64,000 nt of DNA from Adiantum capillus-veneris (Eukaryota > Streptophyta > Polypodiopsida > Polypodiales > Pteridaceae). Shown here in pieces: positions 1 to 13,496 of the stretch. How positions within the stretch are numbered: position 1 is the first letter of the stretch; the number at the start of each line of letters is the position of its first letter. The notes beneath the pieces are model-generated. The model ran no database searches. It was given only the letters and a program-made list of their open reading frames with translations, and was not told the origin of the DNA. The DNA lies in the NCBI GenBank assembly GCA_014529385.2, contig CM043958.1:125711817-125775816 (forward strand), read 5' to 3'. A program made the translations under genes and the position numbers.

Positions 1-148
1 TGTGTTACTTCATGTGCAATGGAAAGATAGATAGCCCTAGAGTGATGGGCGTATATACAATGCATGGGGAAAAAACTTCCTAAAGAGGGGAAAATGCCCC
101 GGCGGTCCTAGTGTGTTCACAGACATCACTACCACATGTATGGTAACA
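1..148 (-). mobile_element. Partial copia LTR (family C1) cut by window edge
   Basis: Read on the minus strand, this starts TGTTACCATA at 148 and follows the 227-bp LTR of the copia element at 48587-61755 with only scattered mismatches until the window ends. The sequence just beyond 148 is not the polypurine tract that precedes the C1 3' LTR, so this is a 5' LTR whose element continues leftward out of view, or a solo LTR. No target duplication can be tested. Confidence 0.88.
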
Positions 149-2468
<2,320 letters not shown>

Positions 2469-2768
2469 TTGATTAAAAAAACCCAAGTTCCTCAAGAAAT
2501 TAAGTACCCAAAATCTCAGTGTATGGTCATCACCCAAAGCGGAATGGATACTTTGCATGAAGGTGATGAGAGTGGAGTTGGTGAAGCAGAAGTTTCTACA
2601 CCAAGAGGATTGTTCCCCGATCCTCCCCCATCTATGCCACGGATTGCACCAAATCTTATGGAGGCTTTGGTAAATTCGATGATGGACATGATGCTACAAC
2701 AAGAGGTGCAACGCGCCACCATGGATCACGACGGCGAAGAAAAACAGGCAACTATGGAGATTGAGTGA
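2469..2768 (+). CDS. Hypothetical 99-aa ORF, doubtful
   Basis: This open frame encodes an acidic, Met- and Glu-rich peptide with a Pro-rich stretch (PDPPPSMPRIAP, about residues 51-62) and a Met/Gln-rich helix-like tail (about 66-85). It stops just before the TC microsatellite. No domain or retroelement motif is recognised. The composition is less repetitive than most chance ORFs here, so it could be a relic of a gag or host exon, but no neighbouring exon, splice pair or homologue is visible. Coding status is uncertain. Confidence 0.2.
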   Translation: MIKKTQVPQEIKYPKSQCMVITQSGMDTLHEGDESGVGEAEVSTPRGLFPDPPPSMPRIAPNLMEALVNSMMDMMLQQEVQRATMDHDGEEKQATMEIE

Positions 2769-2769
2769 A

Positions 2770-2772
<3 letters not shown>

Positions 2773-2830
<58 letters not shown>
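2773..2830. repeat. Microsatellite (TC)n
   Basis: About 29 uninterrupted TC units. Confidence 0.97.
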
Positions 2831-2833
<3 letters not shown>

Positions 2834-3552
2834 TAGTGGAGTTTGGACTCATTGTCCCCCACAAAACATACTATGTGGTTGATCTCAACTAAGAATTTCT
2901 TATAGCCATGCTATGTAGACAAGAGTAATTTGCAAATGCAACTCCAAACATGATCAGCTTTACCCAATTAGGTGTTCAATCTGGTGTCCTCATATGGGGG
3001 GTGGGGGGTCTCTTACAAGGAGGTACAAAAAAGAGGAGGGGTTTAATGATGGCGCAAGAGAGATAAAGGTTACAAGTGAAAGGGGAGAAATGTAATTTTA
3101 CAATGGTAGGGGCAAGTTCGGAAAGGGGTTTCTTGTGAAAGAGGGAGATTCAACCATGCTAGGAGATGAAATTATAGCAATCTTGGAGGAGGAAAAATGG
3201 ATAACCTCTAGCTCTTAAGCTAATAATTTTTTTTGAGCGAAGAGCTAGGTAACCATCTAGAGAAATTTCTCTAATAATGTACCTTTTAAGTTTTGGAAGG
3301 ATAAAAGGAAATTTTGGATGAGTTGTATTCCACGACTATCAAGGAAGGTAATTGTAGGCATTGATGACTTTTTGATGGCAATGCGTATCCAAGATTCTTG
3401 ATCAGGAGAAAGAGGTCCATTTAAAAACAAGTATATCCACAATAGAAGCTTCTTGGGAGGAGATAATAGGGGAAATTTTGAGGCCTGCTTGCGGTTTTTT
3501 TCCATATCCCAAAAGGCCTATTGAGAAAAAGTTATAGTCCAACATGCTTTCG

Positions 3553-3672
3553 GTGGGTTATCAAATCACCATTCATCAACTTAAATGTGATCATGTAAAG
3601 TGTTATTATGTGAGTATGATAATAGCACATGGTAATCACAAAAAAAGCATGTGATTATTAAATCCCTACTTA
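3553..3672 (+). repeat. Dispersed repeat copy 1 (pairs with 11321-11450)
   Basis: Shares in order GTGGG.TATCA, GATCATGTAAAGTGT, ATATGATAATA/GTATGATAATA and TTATTAAATCC with 11321-11450. Divergence is high, roughly 75% by eye. No ends or coding content are visible. Confidence 0.6.
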
Positions 3673-4407
3673 AGAGGGAGTAAAGCACAATTAGAGACAA
3701 TGGATGAAAGGAGAGTTTACAAAAGAAAGAGGGACATAGGAAATAGGGGTGGAGGTAGTAGAATCAAAAAGGTGTCGGGAGACTTCTTGGAGGTACTAGT
3801 TTTTTGAGAGAACAATAGGTCCTAGATTTTTATCAGCCAGTCTAATGATAATGCTAGGGTCATTTTTTAGAGAGAGGATTTATTTTTTAAGAAACGAGTG
3901 AGGGAAGAAGAGAGGGGAAGAGTGCAAAAGGTAGAAAGAAGTGAGAGTTGAGGAGATAAAGAGGAAGGTTTCTTTGAGGTTAGGGGAGAAAAAAAGTGGG
4001 CACCAAGAGGGGTTAGGGGATAGGGAGGTGGAGGGATGTATTTGAGGCCAAAACCTAAAAGTTTCTTTTTATCAAGAGAGAGAGGATGATTAGAAAATTT
4101 TTCACCACCTGAGAAATTAGAGATTTTGATAATCAAAGAGAAGAGAGTTTGATTTTTTAAACATAATATTTTAAAGAGAGATGAATTAGAAAGGGGAAGC
4201 CAATATTTTAACCTTCTTTTTGTTTTGAAAGAGAGATAAGAGGGAGAAAAAGGGAGAGACAAAGGAGGAGGGTTCCATAAATGAGGAAAAAGAGGAGGTT
4301 AAGAGAAGAGCAGATGGACCCAAGAAGTGGGGTTCTCTAAACCTACTTCCTCCTCCATTTTAAGTTTTTTGAGTGTACTCTCTTTTTTACAAGATTTGAT
4401 TTAGGAT

Positions 4408-4545
4408 GGGAGGGTTTGAAAGGTGAGTTAAGGGAAGAAGGGGGTTTGGGGAAGGGTTATTGGGGGAAGAAGGAGGTTTGAAAGGTGAGTTAAGGGAAGA
4501 AGGAGGAAGGGGGGAAGGGGGAGAGGGTTTGGGGAAGGGTGGGGC
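4408..4545. repeat. Degenerate ~61-bp tandem repeat
   Basis: GGTTTGAAAGGTGAGTTAAG occurs at about 4412 and again about 61 bp later, and GTTTGGGGAAGGGT occurs at about 4444 and 4528. It is embedded in the purine-rich tract immediately left of element N1. Confidence 0.75.
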
Positions 4546-4561
4546 ACACAACAAATATTGT

Positions 4562-4943
4562 TGTTGAATCACCACACATACAATGAATAATCACCAAGAG
4601 ATTAAGTTCTAATTAATTCAGAGCTAAGTAGTATTGTGTGTGAGATAGAATCAGAAAATCGGAGAGAGAGTGAGAGAACGAGAGACTCAGACAAAACATC
4701 AGAGATTGTATATCAAGAAAATACCTAGTACAAGTTTCCTAAGCAAGACTCAGTACAATCCCGACTTCCCAAAGTTCCCCATTCCCAAATATAAAGTTGC
4801 GCCTTGAATTCAGTTAGAACTTCCTGATTCTTGGCATACAGTAACAATATCCAATTAAAGTCTTCAAGCTTTACAATATCCGACTAGCTACTAACAAATC
4901 CGATATCCGACTACATATGTGACTTTGTATTTACCCTTCAACA
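4562..4943 (-). repeat. N1 left (3') LTR
   Basis: About 382 bp. Reads TGTTGAAGGG...GATTCAACA on the minus strand, a matching TGTTG/CAACA end pair. The inner flank (4944-4964) is not a strong polypurine tract. Confidence 0.6.
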
Positions 4944-5464
4944 CATGGCACATCCCGGTGGTGGATTTGACAAAATCCCACTAAGATCCACACATCCCTT
5001 GATGAATAAAGACCAAGTCAAAAAGAAAATGCCATGATTACATCATTTTAGACAATGGGCTCATTGTGAAGGACATCAAAATCTGACAAGTAATATGAAA
5101 CAAGCACAATAGGTTCAAAAACTGTCACTGATCCAACATTAGTACCAACAACTACTTCATTATCTGGCAAAATAGTGATCTCCTACTCATCTGATCTCTA
5201 AATTGTAGACAAACCTTCACCAATACCCTTATCCATTAAAATTGGATCAATTGATATCTTCTTCTCAGCAAATGCAGATTGTGAAATATTCTTTCCTTTA
5301 TAATCATGAACTTGTTTTTTGTAAAAATCTCTGTCTTTATTTAACCGTTCCATCTCCTTTAGTAAATCAGCTTCATGGTCACTAACAAACCCTGATATGA
5401 CCTTCTCATAAGGATGCTTGATAAGGGAACTCGTCTCTTCTCTGAAAGTTACCCATACTTCCTA

Positions 5465-7097
5465 CATACCTGTTTCCAAATGTTGCCTAAGGACTGACAT
5501 GTCCCCTTCAGACATAAAAACACCATTGACATCTACTTCTTCTTCTCCCAACACCTGTTTCTCCAATTGTTCTAGAGGTTTAGTTCTCTGATTCAAGATC
5601 TGATTCTCCACCTGCAACTCTTTATTGACAGTGGCCAACTGTTGCAATTTTGATTGGACTTTTGTTTCCAAATCCACTATCTAGCTAGTCTTTAAACATC
5701 TGCAAAGAAATCTTTTCCTTGGCTAAATCATTCTGATGTGCCATCATCAGATCCTGAATTTCCTTTTGATGTGTAACTTTGACATTCTCCAACTCTTTGT
5801 GCAAGGCATTAGCATTGACAGTTTGATCATGCAACAGTATTTTTGAAACACTAGAATCAGCCACAAACTGTAAGTGTATTTCCATATTCTTCTGCTGTTG
5901 ATGAATAAACTCTTTGACACCTAAAAGCATCTTCTCTGCCATTCGAGCATATGTTGGCTTGAAAGTCTTTGGAGAAGAAAAATCATCAAAATTCAGTTGT
6001 TTGACTATAGGTTCCACCTCTGCTTTTCTCTTCTTGGACAAAGTGAAAACCTTGCCAAGCTTGACCTGATTTGATGTCCCTGTATCAGTCTTCTTTAATG
6101 AAATATCCATGTCCTTCAAGGAGTGTACAACTTCAGGAGTATGCACACTTTTAAGAGCTTCACTGTGATTATAACTTGGTTTAATCATGAACACATAAGT
6201 CTCTTCCTTCACTTGATCATTGATTAGCTTTACAGGTACTTGCACCCCATGAATATTAGGGTGTAGCTGTGTATACCCTTATGCCATGCCTACAGTATTC
6301 AAAGAAACATCACCACTATCCAGCTTTTGAACATAGGAAAACAAGGATACCAAGTAGGCACACAACCTACTGTTTGTAGAAGCTTTCCTCCTGTCAGACA
6401 TATTAATCTCCCCATTGACCCTCTCATAAACTAGATAAGCCCATTAAACACTTCCTCCTTGTTGAGCAAAACAGAGAGGAGCAAAATTCTCCTTGGACAT
6501 ATAATCAAATTTAACTAGGAAATAGATTTTCTCTAGATACCACTTCAGCTGCTCTCTTCTAACAGTTTTGACATTCTTCAACATGTAATAATTTCTTCCA
6601 CCCTCTCTGGCTCCAAACTCCTTCTTTAAGAAGAAATCAGAGCACCTAGGAATCTGAGAAGTTCCATTGATTGGAACTTTAAATACCTCAGCAATCAATT
6701 GAGGACTCGAAGCTACATTGGTAGACAATAGACCCTTTGTCTTTCTGACAATATCCACTTGAGATTTAGCATATATATTTCCTTTCCACTCTTGCCATGG
6801 AAAAACAACAAAATCAAATAAACCTATCTTCTTTAACCATAGTGAATGTATCTCTGCAGAACAATCAAGCTCCACTCTGAAATCCACATAGGGCTCCAAC
6901 AAGGTTTGATACAACTAGATAGGTTTCATTGCCGGTGGGCTGTTGGGATTTTCTTCTCCAGAAGGTTGGTCTTCAAGCCTAGGACTGCTCACGTGTATCC
7001 TCATAGACACTTGATTTCTCCTTGAGCGCTTGCTGCTAGGCTCTTCTTCATCAAGCAATGGTCGGGCAGGAGGTCCCCCTTTTGGTTTTCCCATCAT
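5465..7097 (-). pseudogene. N1 internal ORF, unknown; globular plus coiled-coil
   Basis: I do not recognise this protein. Reading from ATG at 7097, one frame runs to about 5685 with three internal stops (6915-6917 TAG, 6444-6446 TAA, ~6286 TAA) and ends at a fourth. A second frame continues the protein from about 5677 to 5465 and probably on to ~5200. In order the product has a basic, NLS-like N-terminus (SSKRSRRNQ, residues ~22-30), a globular stretch rich in aromatic residues (about residues 65-240), a low-complexity Lys/Ser region, and a long Glu/Gln/Leu-rich segment expected to form a coiled coil. A globular head with a coiled-coil tail between LTRs would fit a gag-like or captured host protein. 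No zinc knuckle or catalytic motif is visible. Confidence 0.5.
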
Positions 7098-7526
7098 GCA
7101 AGCAAGAGAATGATGAAAGAGAGTATTGGGCTGAAGAAAAGAATGGCACAGGTGAAGAGAATCAGTCTATACGCAGTGCTTGAAAAGGAAACGCAACGAG
7201 GAAGGAAAAAAAATTTGGAAACGTGCGAAACTCTCAACTCTCGTGCTGGAAACGTCACTTAAGTGCACCTTACACTTTTCAAGGCACTAATTAAAAATAG
7301 ACCTTAGTGGACAATCATCACTCTTCTCAAGAAAATTTTGAAAAGTTGTAGTAAAAAAATATCCGACCTCCAATAATCCGATCTAAAAATCAGACAATTT
7401 CCAAATTCTGACATCTCCACCAAACTGTACCTTATTTCCCAAGACTTGAATATCCTCCCTCCGATTATTATCAATATCTCTGCACACTGCTTCATTCATC
7501 AACTCATCTACTTGGAAAACTACTAC

Positions 7527-7703
7527 TGAATTCAGGGCATACAATAACAATATCCGATTAAAGTTAGAACTGCTCGATTCTTGGCATACACTAACAATAT
7601 CCGATTAAAGTCTTCAGGCTTACAATATCCGACTAGATACTAACAATCAGGCAGTACATCCGATATCCGACTACATATCCGACTTTGTATTTACCCTTCA
7701 ACA
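7527..7703 (-). repeat. N1 right (5') LTR, partial
   Basis: The minus-strand start TGTTGAAGGG at 7703 matches the left LTR through repeated CGGATATTG words. It carries an extra ~27-bp duplicated segment (ATCGGATATTGTTATTGTATG) relative to the left copy. Similarity is lost below about 7527, so the inner LTR end and PBS cannot be placed. Confidence 0.55.
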
Positions 7704-9089
7704 AATAAAAGGGGGGTTTAAGCTAGAGATGGATGGATGGATCATGGTAAAAAGGAGAGATGGTTTACAAAGAAGGGGAGAAGAGGAAGAAAATGCTTTA
7801 GCTTTCTTGAGAGGTTGAAGGGAAGGATTTTAAGAGGAAAGTCTTGGATTTACAATATGCACAGAGAAACGAGGGTGGGTGGATTTGTCACGACTTGAGG
7901 GAGGAGTTTGGGAGAAGAGTTTAATTATTTGGATGGTAACCTCATGTTGTGCAAGTTTGCCAACCATTTCTTCTTTGGTAGGACTTCCACTTCCACCACA
8001 AGAGAGTGTTGTGATATTTTTCTCGCATTGTGGGACATCGTTTCTATTGAAGTGGCTAAATGCATTTGAAGGATGGAATTATGGATGTTACTATCAAACT
8101 CAAGGAGAGAAGATTGTTTCCAAGCTAAGAGTTGATTGGCCCAAGTAGAGGGTAGGGCTCTTGGGAAAGAAACTGATGAAGAGCTTCTTTACGAGATCCG
8201 TAGGCCTTGTTCAAAAATATCATGATAAGAGTTGAAACCTTTAAGGAGATTATCAATGATGAGAAATTGGACTATGATACAAGCATCAATACAATCTAAT
8301 TGATGTTGGATATTGAGACTAACTAGCTTAGTGCTAAGAAGGGCTTGAGCATATGAATCATCTAGGGTGAGGCGAGATGGTTTCATACAAATGCTATTTA
8401 GGGCTCATTGGTTGGCCCGTTTTTGGAGATGGAGGAGGAGTGATCTAGCTTTTGAGAGTTTAAGATTGATTGTTTTAAATTCTTCTAACGCGACTGAAAG
8501 ATAATTTTGTTAAAGTCTTTTTAATGAGAGGAGGGAGGGAGAGAGAAGGATGTGGAGAAGGAGTCAAAAGAGGTTGGTGCCAAGAGAAAAGTATTAGGAA
8601 GCATCCCTTTTTGTGGAGAGGAGGGTCAGGTGTTCACATTAATTGAAATGCTCATGGGAAAAGGGAAAATGTCCAAAAATCTAATATCTGACCAACCCAA
8701 ATGATTTTCTCATATTAAACTAATCATTTAATGTGGGGGAATAGACTAGAACAAGGGTTAGAGTATAGACATGTGCTTATGGGTCTATCTCAACACGGGG
8801 CAGTGGTAAAGGGGTCCAAATGAGACATGGTTTGTCAAAGAGCAAGGCTAGATAATGGAGCTTAAAAACCTTAGGGTTAGGTTCATTAAAGACGTCCAAT
8901 TGTTAGTGCTAAAAGTCCTTTGACCTTAGGTAAGCTAGGGTTATGCTTGAGGTGGGAACATGGCCCAAGCTTGAGGTGCTTTTCATGCTTGCTGACTAAG
9001 GTGCTTGATGACTAAGTTGCTAAGGTGCTCCATGACTAAGTTGGTTGAGGGTAAGGTGTTCCCTAATTCAACATAATCCCTACTCATGA
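7704..9089. other. Non-coding interval, no gene recognised
   Basis: An 89-aa plus-strand frame (7879-8148) and a 65-aa minus-strand frame (8189-8386) have no recognisable motif. At about 8685-8745 the plus strand carries TCTAATATCTGACC and AAATGATTTTCTCAT words resembling the start of the A/B/C LTR family, so a diverged LTR fragment may lie there. At about 8990-9060 there are short repeats of the GACTAAG.TGCT type. Confidence 0.45.
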
Positions 9090-10650
9090 TGTAACATTTA
9101 ATGGCCTAATAACTTGTGTGTAGCAAAAATTAGCATGAACATAGTGGGCATTTCATTAGAATAGATTCCTAATGAGAATTACAAGAGTGCTTGGGTGGAG
9201 AGAGCAACAAAAAGCATAACACCTAGTTAGATAGAATCAACAATACTTTCAAAAGAGAGAGAAATTAATCTATTGACAACAGTTGAGGACCAGATTTGCA
9301 TGGATCCGGTCCCCCCTCCAAAAGGCTTTGTATTATGGTTTCTCCCATCAAGAGAGACATTGTACAATACAATTCTTTGTGTTCCTTCAATACTAGCTAG
9401 TGCAATGAAGATTAAAGCTTCATGCACTAAGCAAAACACTTAGCAAGACCTCACACACCTTCGAAGATGGTGAGAGCAAGCAGGGTATGAGAGTAGATTG
9501 AGAGGAATAAGGAGTATCTTACGAGAAAGATGTACATCTCCTCACATAATCACTCATATTAGCATAGCTTAGCTTAGTAATTAGCATGGTAGAGGAGATG
9601 AGCATGCATTGAATCTTGGCTCTTGGTTGGATTTGCATCCACATGCCAAGAGTGTGTCAATGTAGGCTTCTATCTCACAAGCTTGGAGTAGGTGATGAGT
9701 TCTCCATTAAAGCTTGGGAAGAGATAGTCTTCTTTACTTCTCCATAGACTATGTGAGAGTGTGTGTGATAATGCCTTGCAAAAATCATCCCCCCTCTCTC
9801 TCTTGGGTGAGCCCTCTTGCTATTTTCTCTTGGTCAACCCTCATTGGCCCTCCCCAAGTCAAGCCAATGACAATTAAGAAGCATAAGTGATAGCCTTTTG
9901 ACATGTGTCCCCCTTTCCCATTTTGTGAGAGCTTTAGGTAATTTAATAATTAAACTAAACTCTCATTGGACCCCTTGCCTCCTGGCCAATAGGAATCAGG
10001 CAAGCCATTGGGCTGTTGAATGCTCATTGGACCCCTTGGGAGACTATCCAATAGTCTTCTAGAGGACCTAATTCTCATTGGTTCTTTTATTAAGTGTTTC
10101 GAATTTAATTAAACTAGATTTACTCTAGCCTAATTCTCATTGGTCCACCTCCAAGGCCATCCAATAGGAATTGGGTACACCTTGTGGGCATCTGGCCTAG
10201 GTAACTGACATGTGTCCCTCATTCCCTTTGTGTAAAGGGGGCTTGTGTAAAGGGGGCTTGTGTGTGTGTGGCTTTCTCTCTCATCTCCTACTCCCAAGGC
10301 TCACCCCCTCCTATGTAGGGATTTGAAAATACTTTTTGGTCACACACAAAGCATCCAATTGCCCCTAGGGTTGACCTTTGGACATAGCCTTTGAATTTTT
10401 GGAACCTTAGCATTTTAGAAGTCCTAATGAGCTGAACCTTAGGGTCTTTTTAGCCCATTGTTGCACATGGATCTTTTGCAGATGGCCCCCCCTTTGGATC
10501 CCTATTTTCCCTCCTTTGGATCCCTACTGTGGCCGGTCTGCTAGCTTAACCAATATTCTAGCTTTTTCTCCCCTCGCACTTCCCCATATTAAATGATCAA
10601 TTTAACATGAGAAAATCATTTAGGAGAATTAGATATTGATTATTATGACA
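9090..10650 (-). repeat. LTR copy A of a ~1.56-kb LTR family
   Basis: On the minus strand it begins TGTCATAATAATC at 10650 and ends ...AATGTTACA at 9090. Copy B (11800-13314 plus 16221-16247) is similar along its whole length and copy C (46679-47280) matches its first ~600 bp. Immediately upstream on the minus strand is a polypurine-like AAGAGAGAGGTAA, which marks this as a 3' LTR with internal sequence to its right. It includes a local duplication of an 18-bp TTGTGTAAAGGGGGC unit near 10228-10262. Confidence 0.75.
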
Positions 10651-10893
10651 TTACCTCTCTCTTGAAATCATAGTCATCCTCGACTATGGTGTAGAGAAGA
10701 TAAAGCATATTCATGAGTCCTTTTTCTTAGCGGGTAAAGGATCCCTATGTTACCCTACGACATCATTCCACAATGGATGACTAGTCCATTTGGCGCTTGA
10801 GAGCTTGAGGCTGCCGCAAGCATGTCTGCACATTAGTCCTATCAGTCTTCCATAGTAGAGTGACAAGCTCTACTTAGTGTTTGGGAGACGTCG
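10651..10893 (-). mobile_element. PPT and internal remnant of the LTR-A element
   Basis: Starts with the purine run AAGAGAGAGGTAA (minus strand) next to the LTR. About 240 bp is shared with 16248-16490 beside LTR copy B, so this is element-internal sequence. It has no recognisable coding domain and similarity stops near 10893. Confidence 0.6.
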
Positions 10894-11799
10894 TCTCCGC
10901 AAACTTGATCTAAGCCAATTCTTACCACAAATACACCATATTCCCCATGGTAACCACAATTCCCTAGAACAACTACCGCACACACCCATGTGTGGCCAGC
11001 TATCCTTCTATTTCTTTGAACCATGACACAAGACATGCTACCACATAACACACACACACACACAATACAAGCACACGAGTCTTGTGGTTTGCTACTCTCC
11101 TACTATGATGCATTCTGATGCAAAGCACGCTCCCACATGACCCTCACTCCCTTCCTCTTCTCAAAGTGAGTCCCCATCCTCAAAGTGAGTCCCCATGGGC
11201 CCTCCTAGGCTCCTCTTTTTATTATATTGCAGGCATGTCGGGGTTTTATATTCCCCCATGGGCCTGCAAATCTTTTCTTTGCTAGTTGACAAGGGAAAAT
11301 CAAGACCCCAACATTCTTTTTGTGGGATATCACATCACAAATCATTGGCTTAATTATGATCATGTAAAGTGTAATTAGGTAAATATGATAATAACATATT
11401 GTAATAACATAAAATTTTATGTAATTGCGTCATTATTAAATCCTTGTTCAAATGTCTAGACGACATTGATAATGTTTAGATAACTACAAATTCCAACTAC
11501 TGTGATCGCCAAAATAAAATGAGCTAATCACTTTTGATAGCTATTCAAAGTTGCATACTTGGAGCTAGGTATCAAATAAGGGAGATAACCAAACCAAATT
11601 CAAAATTTAGAAAAAGAAAAAAACAAACAAACAAACAAAAGTACAAAGATAGAAATTGAGTAAAACAACTATAGCTAGTATATTCAAATATTGAAGAAGA
11701 GTAGAACTAGCATGAGGTGTTGATAAAACAGATCTCAATGATGTTAATAGCAGCAACTCAATGATTACAAGGAATTTCTCTAGTCTACAACATGACACT
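10894..11799. other. Non-coding interval between LTR copies A and B
   Basis: No gene seen. The sequence next to the LTR-B end at 11800 does not contain a tRNA primer site, so A and B are unlikely to be the two LTRs of one intact element. The dispersed repeat copy at 11321-11450 lies here. Confidence 0.45.
11321..11450 (+). repeat. Dispersed repeat copy 2 (pairs with 3553-3672)
   Basis: Same ordered word blocks as 3553-3672, including GATCATGTAAAGTGT and TTATTAAATCC, with several small indels. Confidence 0.6.
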
Positions 11800-13314
11800 T
11801 GTAACATTTAATGGTCTAGTAACTTGTGTGTAGCGGAAAATAACATAGACAAAGTGAGCATTTCATTAGAATAGATTCCTAATAAGCATATCAAGAGTGC
11901 TTGGATGGAGAGAGCAACAAAAGAATAACACCTAGTTAGATAGGCATGAAAAAGAGAGAGAAACTAAGCTATTGACAATAGGTGAGGACCGGAGCTACAT
12001 GGAGCCGGTCCCCTCTCCAAAAGTCTTTGTATTGTAGGTTTCCCCCATCAAGGAAGACATTTTACAATACAATACTTTGTGTTCCTTCAATAACTTGTTG
12101 GTGCAATGAATATGGAAGCTTCAAGCACCAAGCTCACACTTATAAAACACAACATCAATTCCCTCACGGTCTTAGACCCAAGACCTCACACACCTTCAAA
12201 GATGGTGAGAACTAGCGGAGTATGAGAGTAGATCGAGAGGAAGAAGGAGTATTCTTACAAGAAATAAGTATGTCTCCTCACATAATCACTCATAATAGCT
12301 AAGAATAGATTAGTAATTAGCATGGTAGAGGAGATGAGCATGCATTGGATCTTGGCTCTTGGTTGTATTTGCATCACAAAGCCAAGAGTTGTTGGTGTAG
12401 GCCTCCCTTCTCACAAGCTTGGAGTAGATGATGAGCTTTCCATTAAATCTTGAGAAGGAGATAGTCTTCTTTATTCCACACATGATGTTGTGTGAGTGTG
12501 TAAGTGATAATTCCTTGCCAAAAATCCACCCCCTCTCTCTCTTGGTCTACCCCTCTTGCTCTTTACTCATGCTGGCATCCTATTGACCCCTGCAAAGCGT
12601 AGCCAATGACAATTAAGAAGCGTAGCCAATGACAATTAAGAAGCATAAGTGACAGCGTTGTGACATGTAATTTCCCTTTCCCCTTTTGTGAGAGCTCTAG
12701 GTATTTAAATAATGCAATTAAAGTCTCATTGGACCCCTTGAGAGACTGTCCAATAGTCTTCTAGAGAGCTTAATTTCTATTGGTTCTTTTATCAAGTGTT
12801 TTTAAATGAATTAAACTAAATTTACTCTAGCCTGATTCTCATTAGTCCACCTCTATGGCCATCCAAAATGATTTGAATGCACCTTGGGGGCAACTAGGCT
12901 AGGGAGCTGACATGTGTCCACTATGGCGATTGTGTAAAGGGAGATTTCTAGAGTGTGTGTGTGTTTCTACCTCATCCCCTATTAAAAGATCTTGACCCCT
13001 CAAGGATAGGTATGTGGAAAAAAATTTCAGTCTTCCCACAGGCATCCAATATTTCCTAGGTTTTGACCATTGGACCTTACCTTTGAATTTTGGAACCGTA
13101 GCATTTTGGAAGTCATAATGGGCTGAACCTTAGGGTCTTTGAAGCCCATTGTTGCACATTGCTCTTTTTCAAATGGCCCCCCCTTTGGATCCCTATTTTC
13201 CCTCCTTTGAATCCCTATTGTGACCACTCTGCTAGCTTAACCAATATTCTAGGTTTTTCTCCCTTGGTACTTCCCCATATTAAATGATCAGTTTAACATG
13301 GGAAAATCAATTAG
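11800..13314 (-). repeat. LTR copy B, left part (split by L1)
   Basis: Matches LTR copy A from its CA end (TGTAACATTTAATGG on the plus strand) to the AAAATCA.TTAG word, where element L1 interrupts it. The LTR resumes at 16221. A 25-bp GCGTAGCCAATGACAATTAA unit is tandemly duplicated near 12597-12650 relative to copy A. Confidence 0.75.
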
Positions 13315-13496
13315 TGTTGAACTCGAGATGAGAGATGATCGAGAGAGAGAGAGAGAGACACGAGACGAGGGAAAAGAGAGAAAGAGAGATGACACCACAA
13401 TTGCATACCCCAAAGTGTGTCTACTGATCACACGAGATGCGTTTATATAGAGGGGACCAGGGCTCTATATAGAGAGTTACTCTATATAGCTCAACA
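13315..13496 (-). repeat. L1 3' LTR
   Basis: 182 bp with TGTTGA...CTCAACA ends on the plus strand. Inner flank CCCCCACT is the complement of the polypurine tract. Confidence 0.8.

Larger units (their letters stand above)
2831..4561. other. Non-coding, purine-rich interval
   Basis: No gene seen. From about 3700 to 4550 the plus strand is strongly purine-biased (repeated AGAGG, GGAAGA, GGGGAAGG words), so minus-strand open frames encode only Pro/Ser/Leu low-complexity peptides. The interval contains the dispersed repeat at 3553-3672 and the short tandem repeat near 4408-4545. Confidence 0.5.
4562..7703 (-). mobile_element. Small LTR element N1 with non-canonical ORF
   Basis: Minus-strand element bounded by sequences that both begin TGTTGAAGGGTAAATACAAA (at 4943 and 7703 on the minus strand) and share a ~150-bp block with repeated CGGATATTG words. 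The left LTR closes with ATTCAACA at 4562. The internal region holds one decayed reading frame at 5465-7097 and no RT, RNase H, protease or integrase, so it resembles a gag-only or gene-carrying non-autonomous LTR element. The two LTRs diverge after the first ~170 bp, and neither a clean target duplication nor a PBS was found. The LTR pairing is therefore probable rather than proven. Confidence 0.6.

Noticed and set aside
3867-4575. Minus-strand Pro/Ser/Leu-rich frames
   Set aside because: They mirror the purine-rich plus strand and contain no domain; the stops are sparse because of composition.
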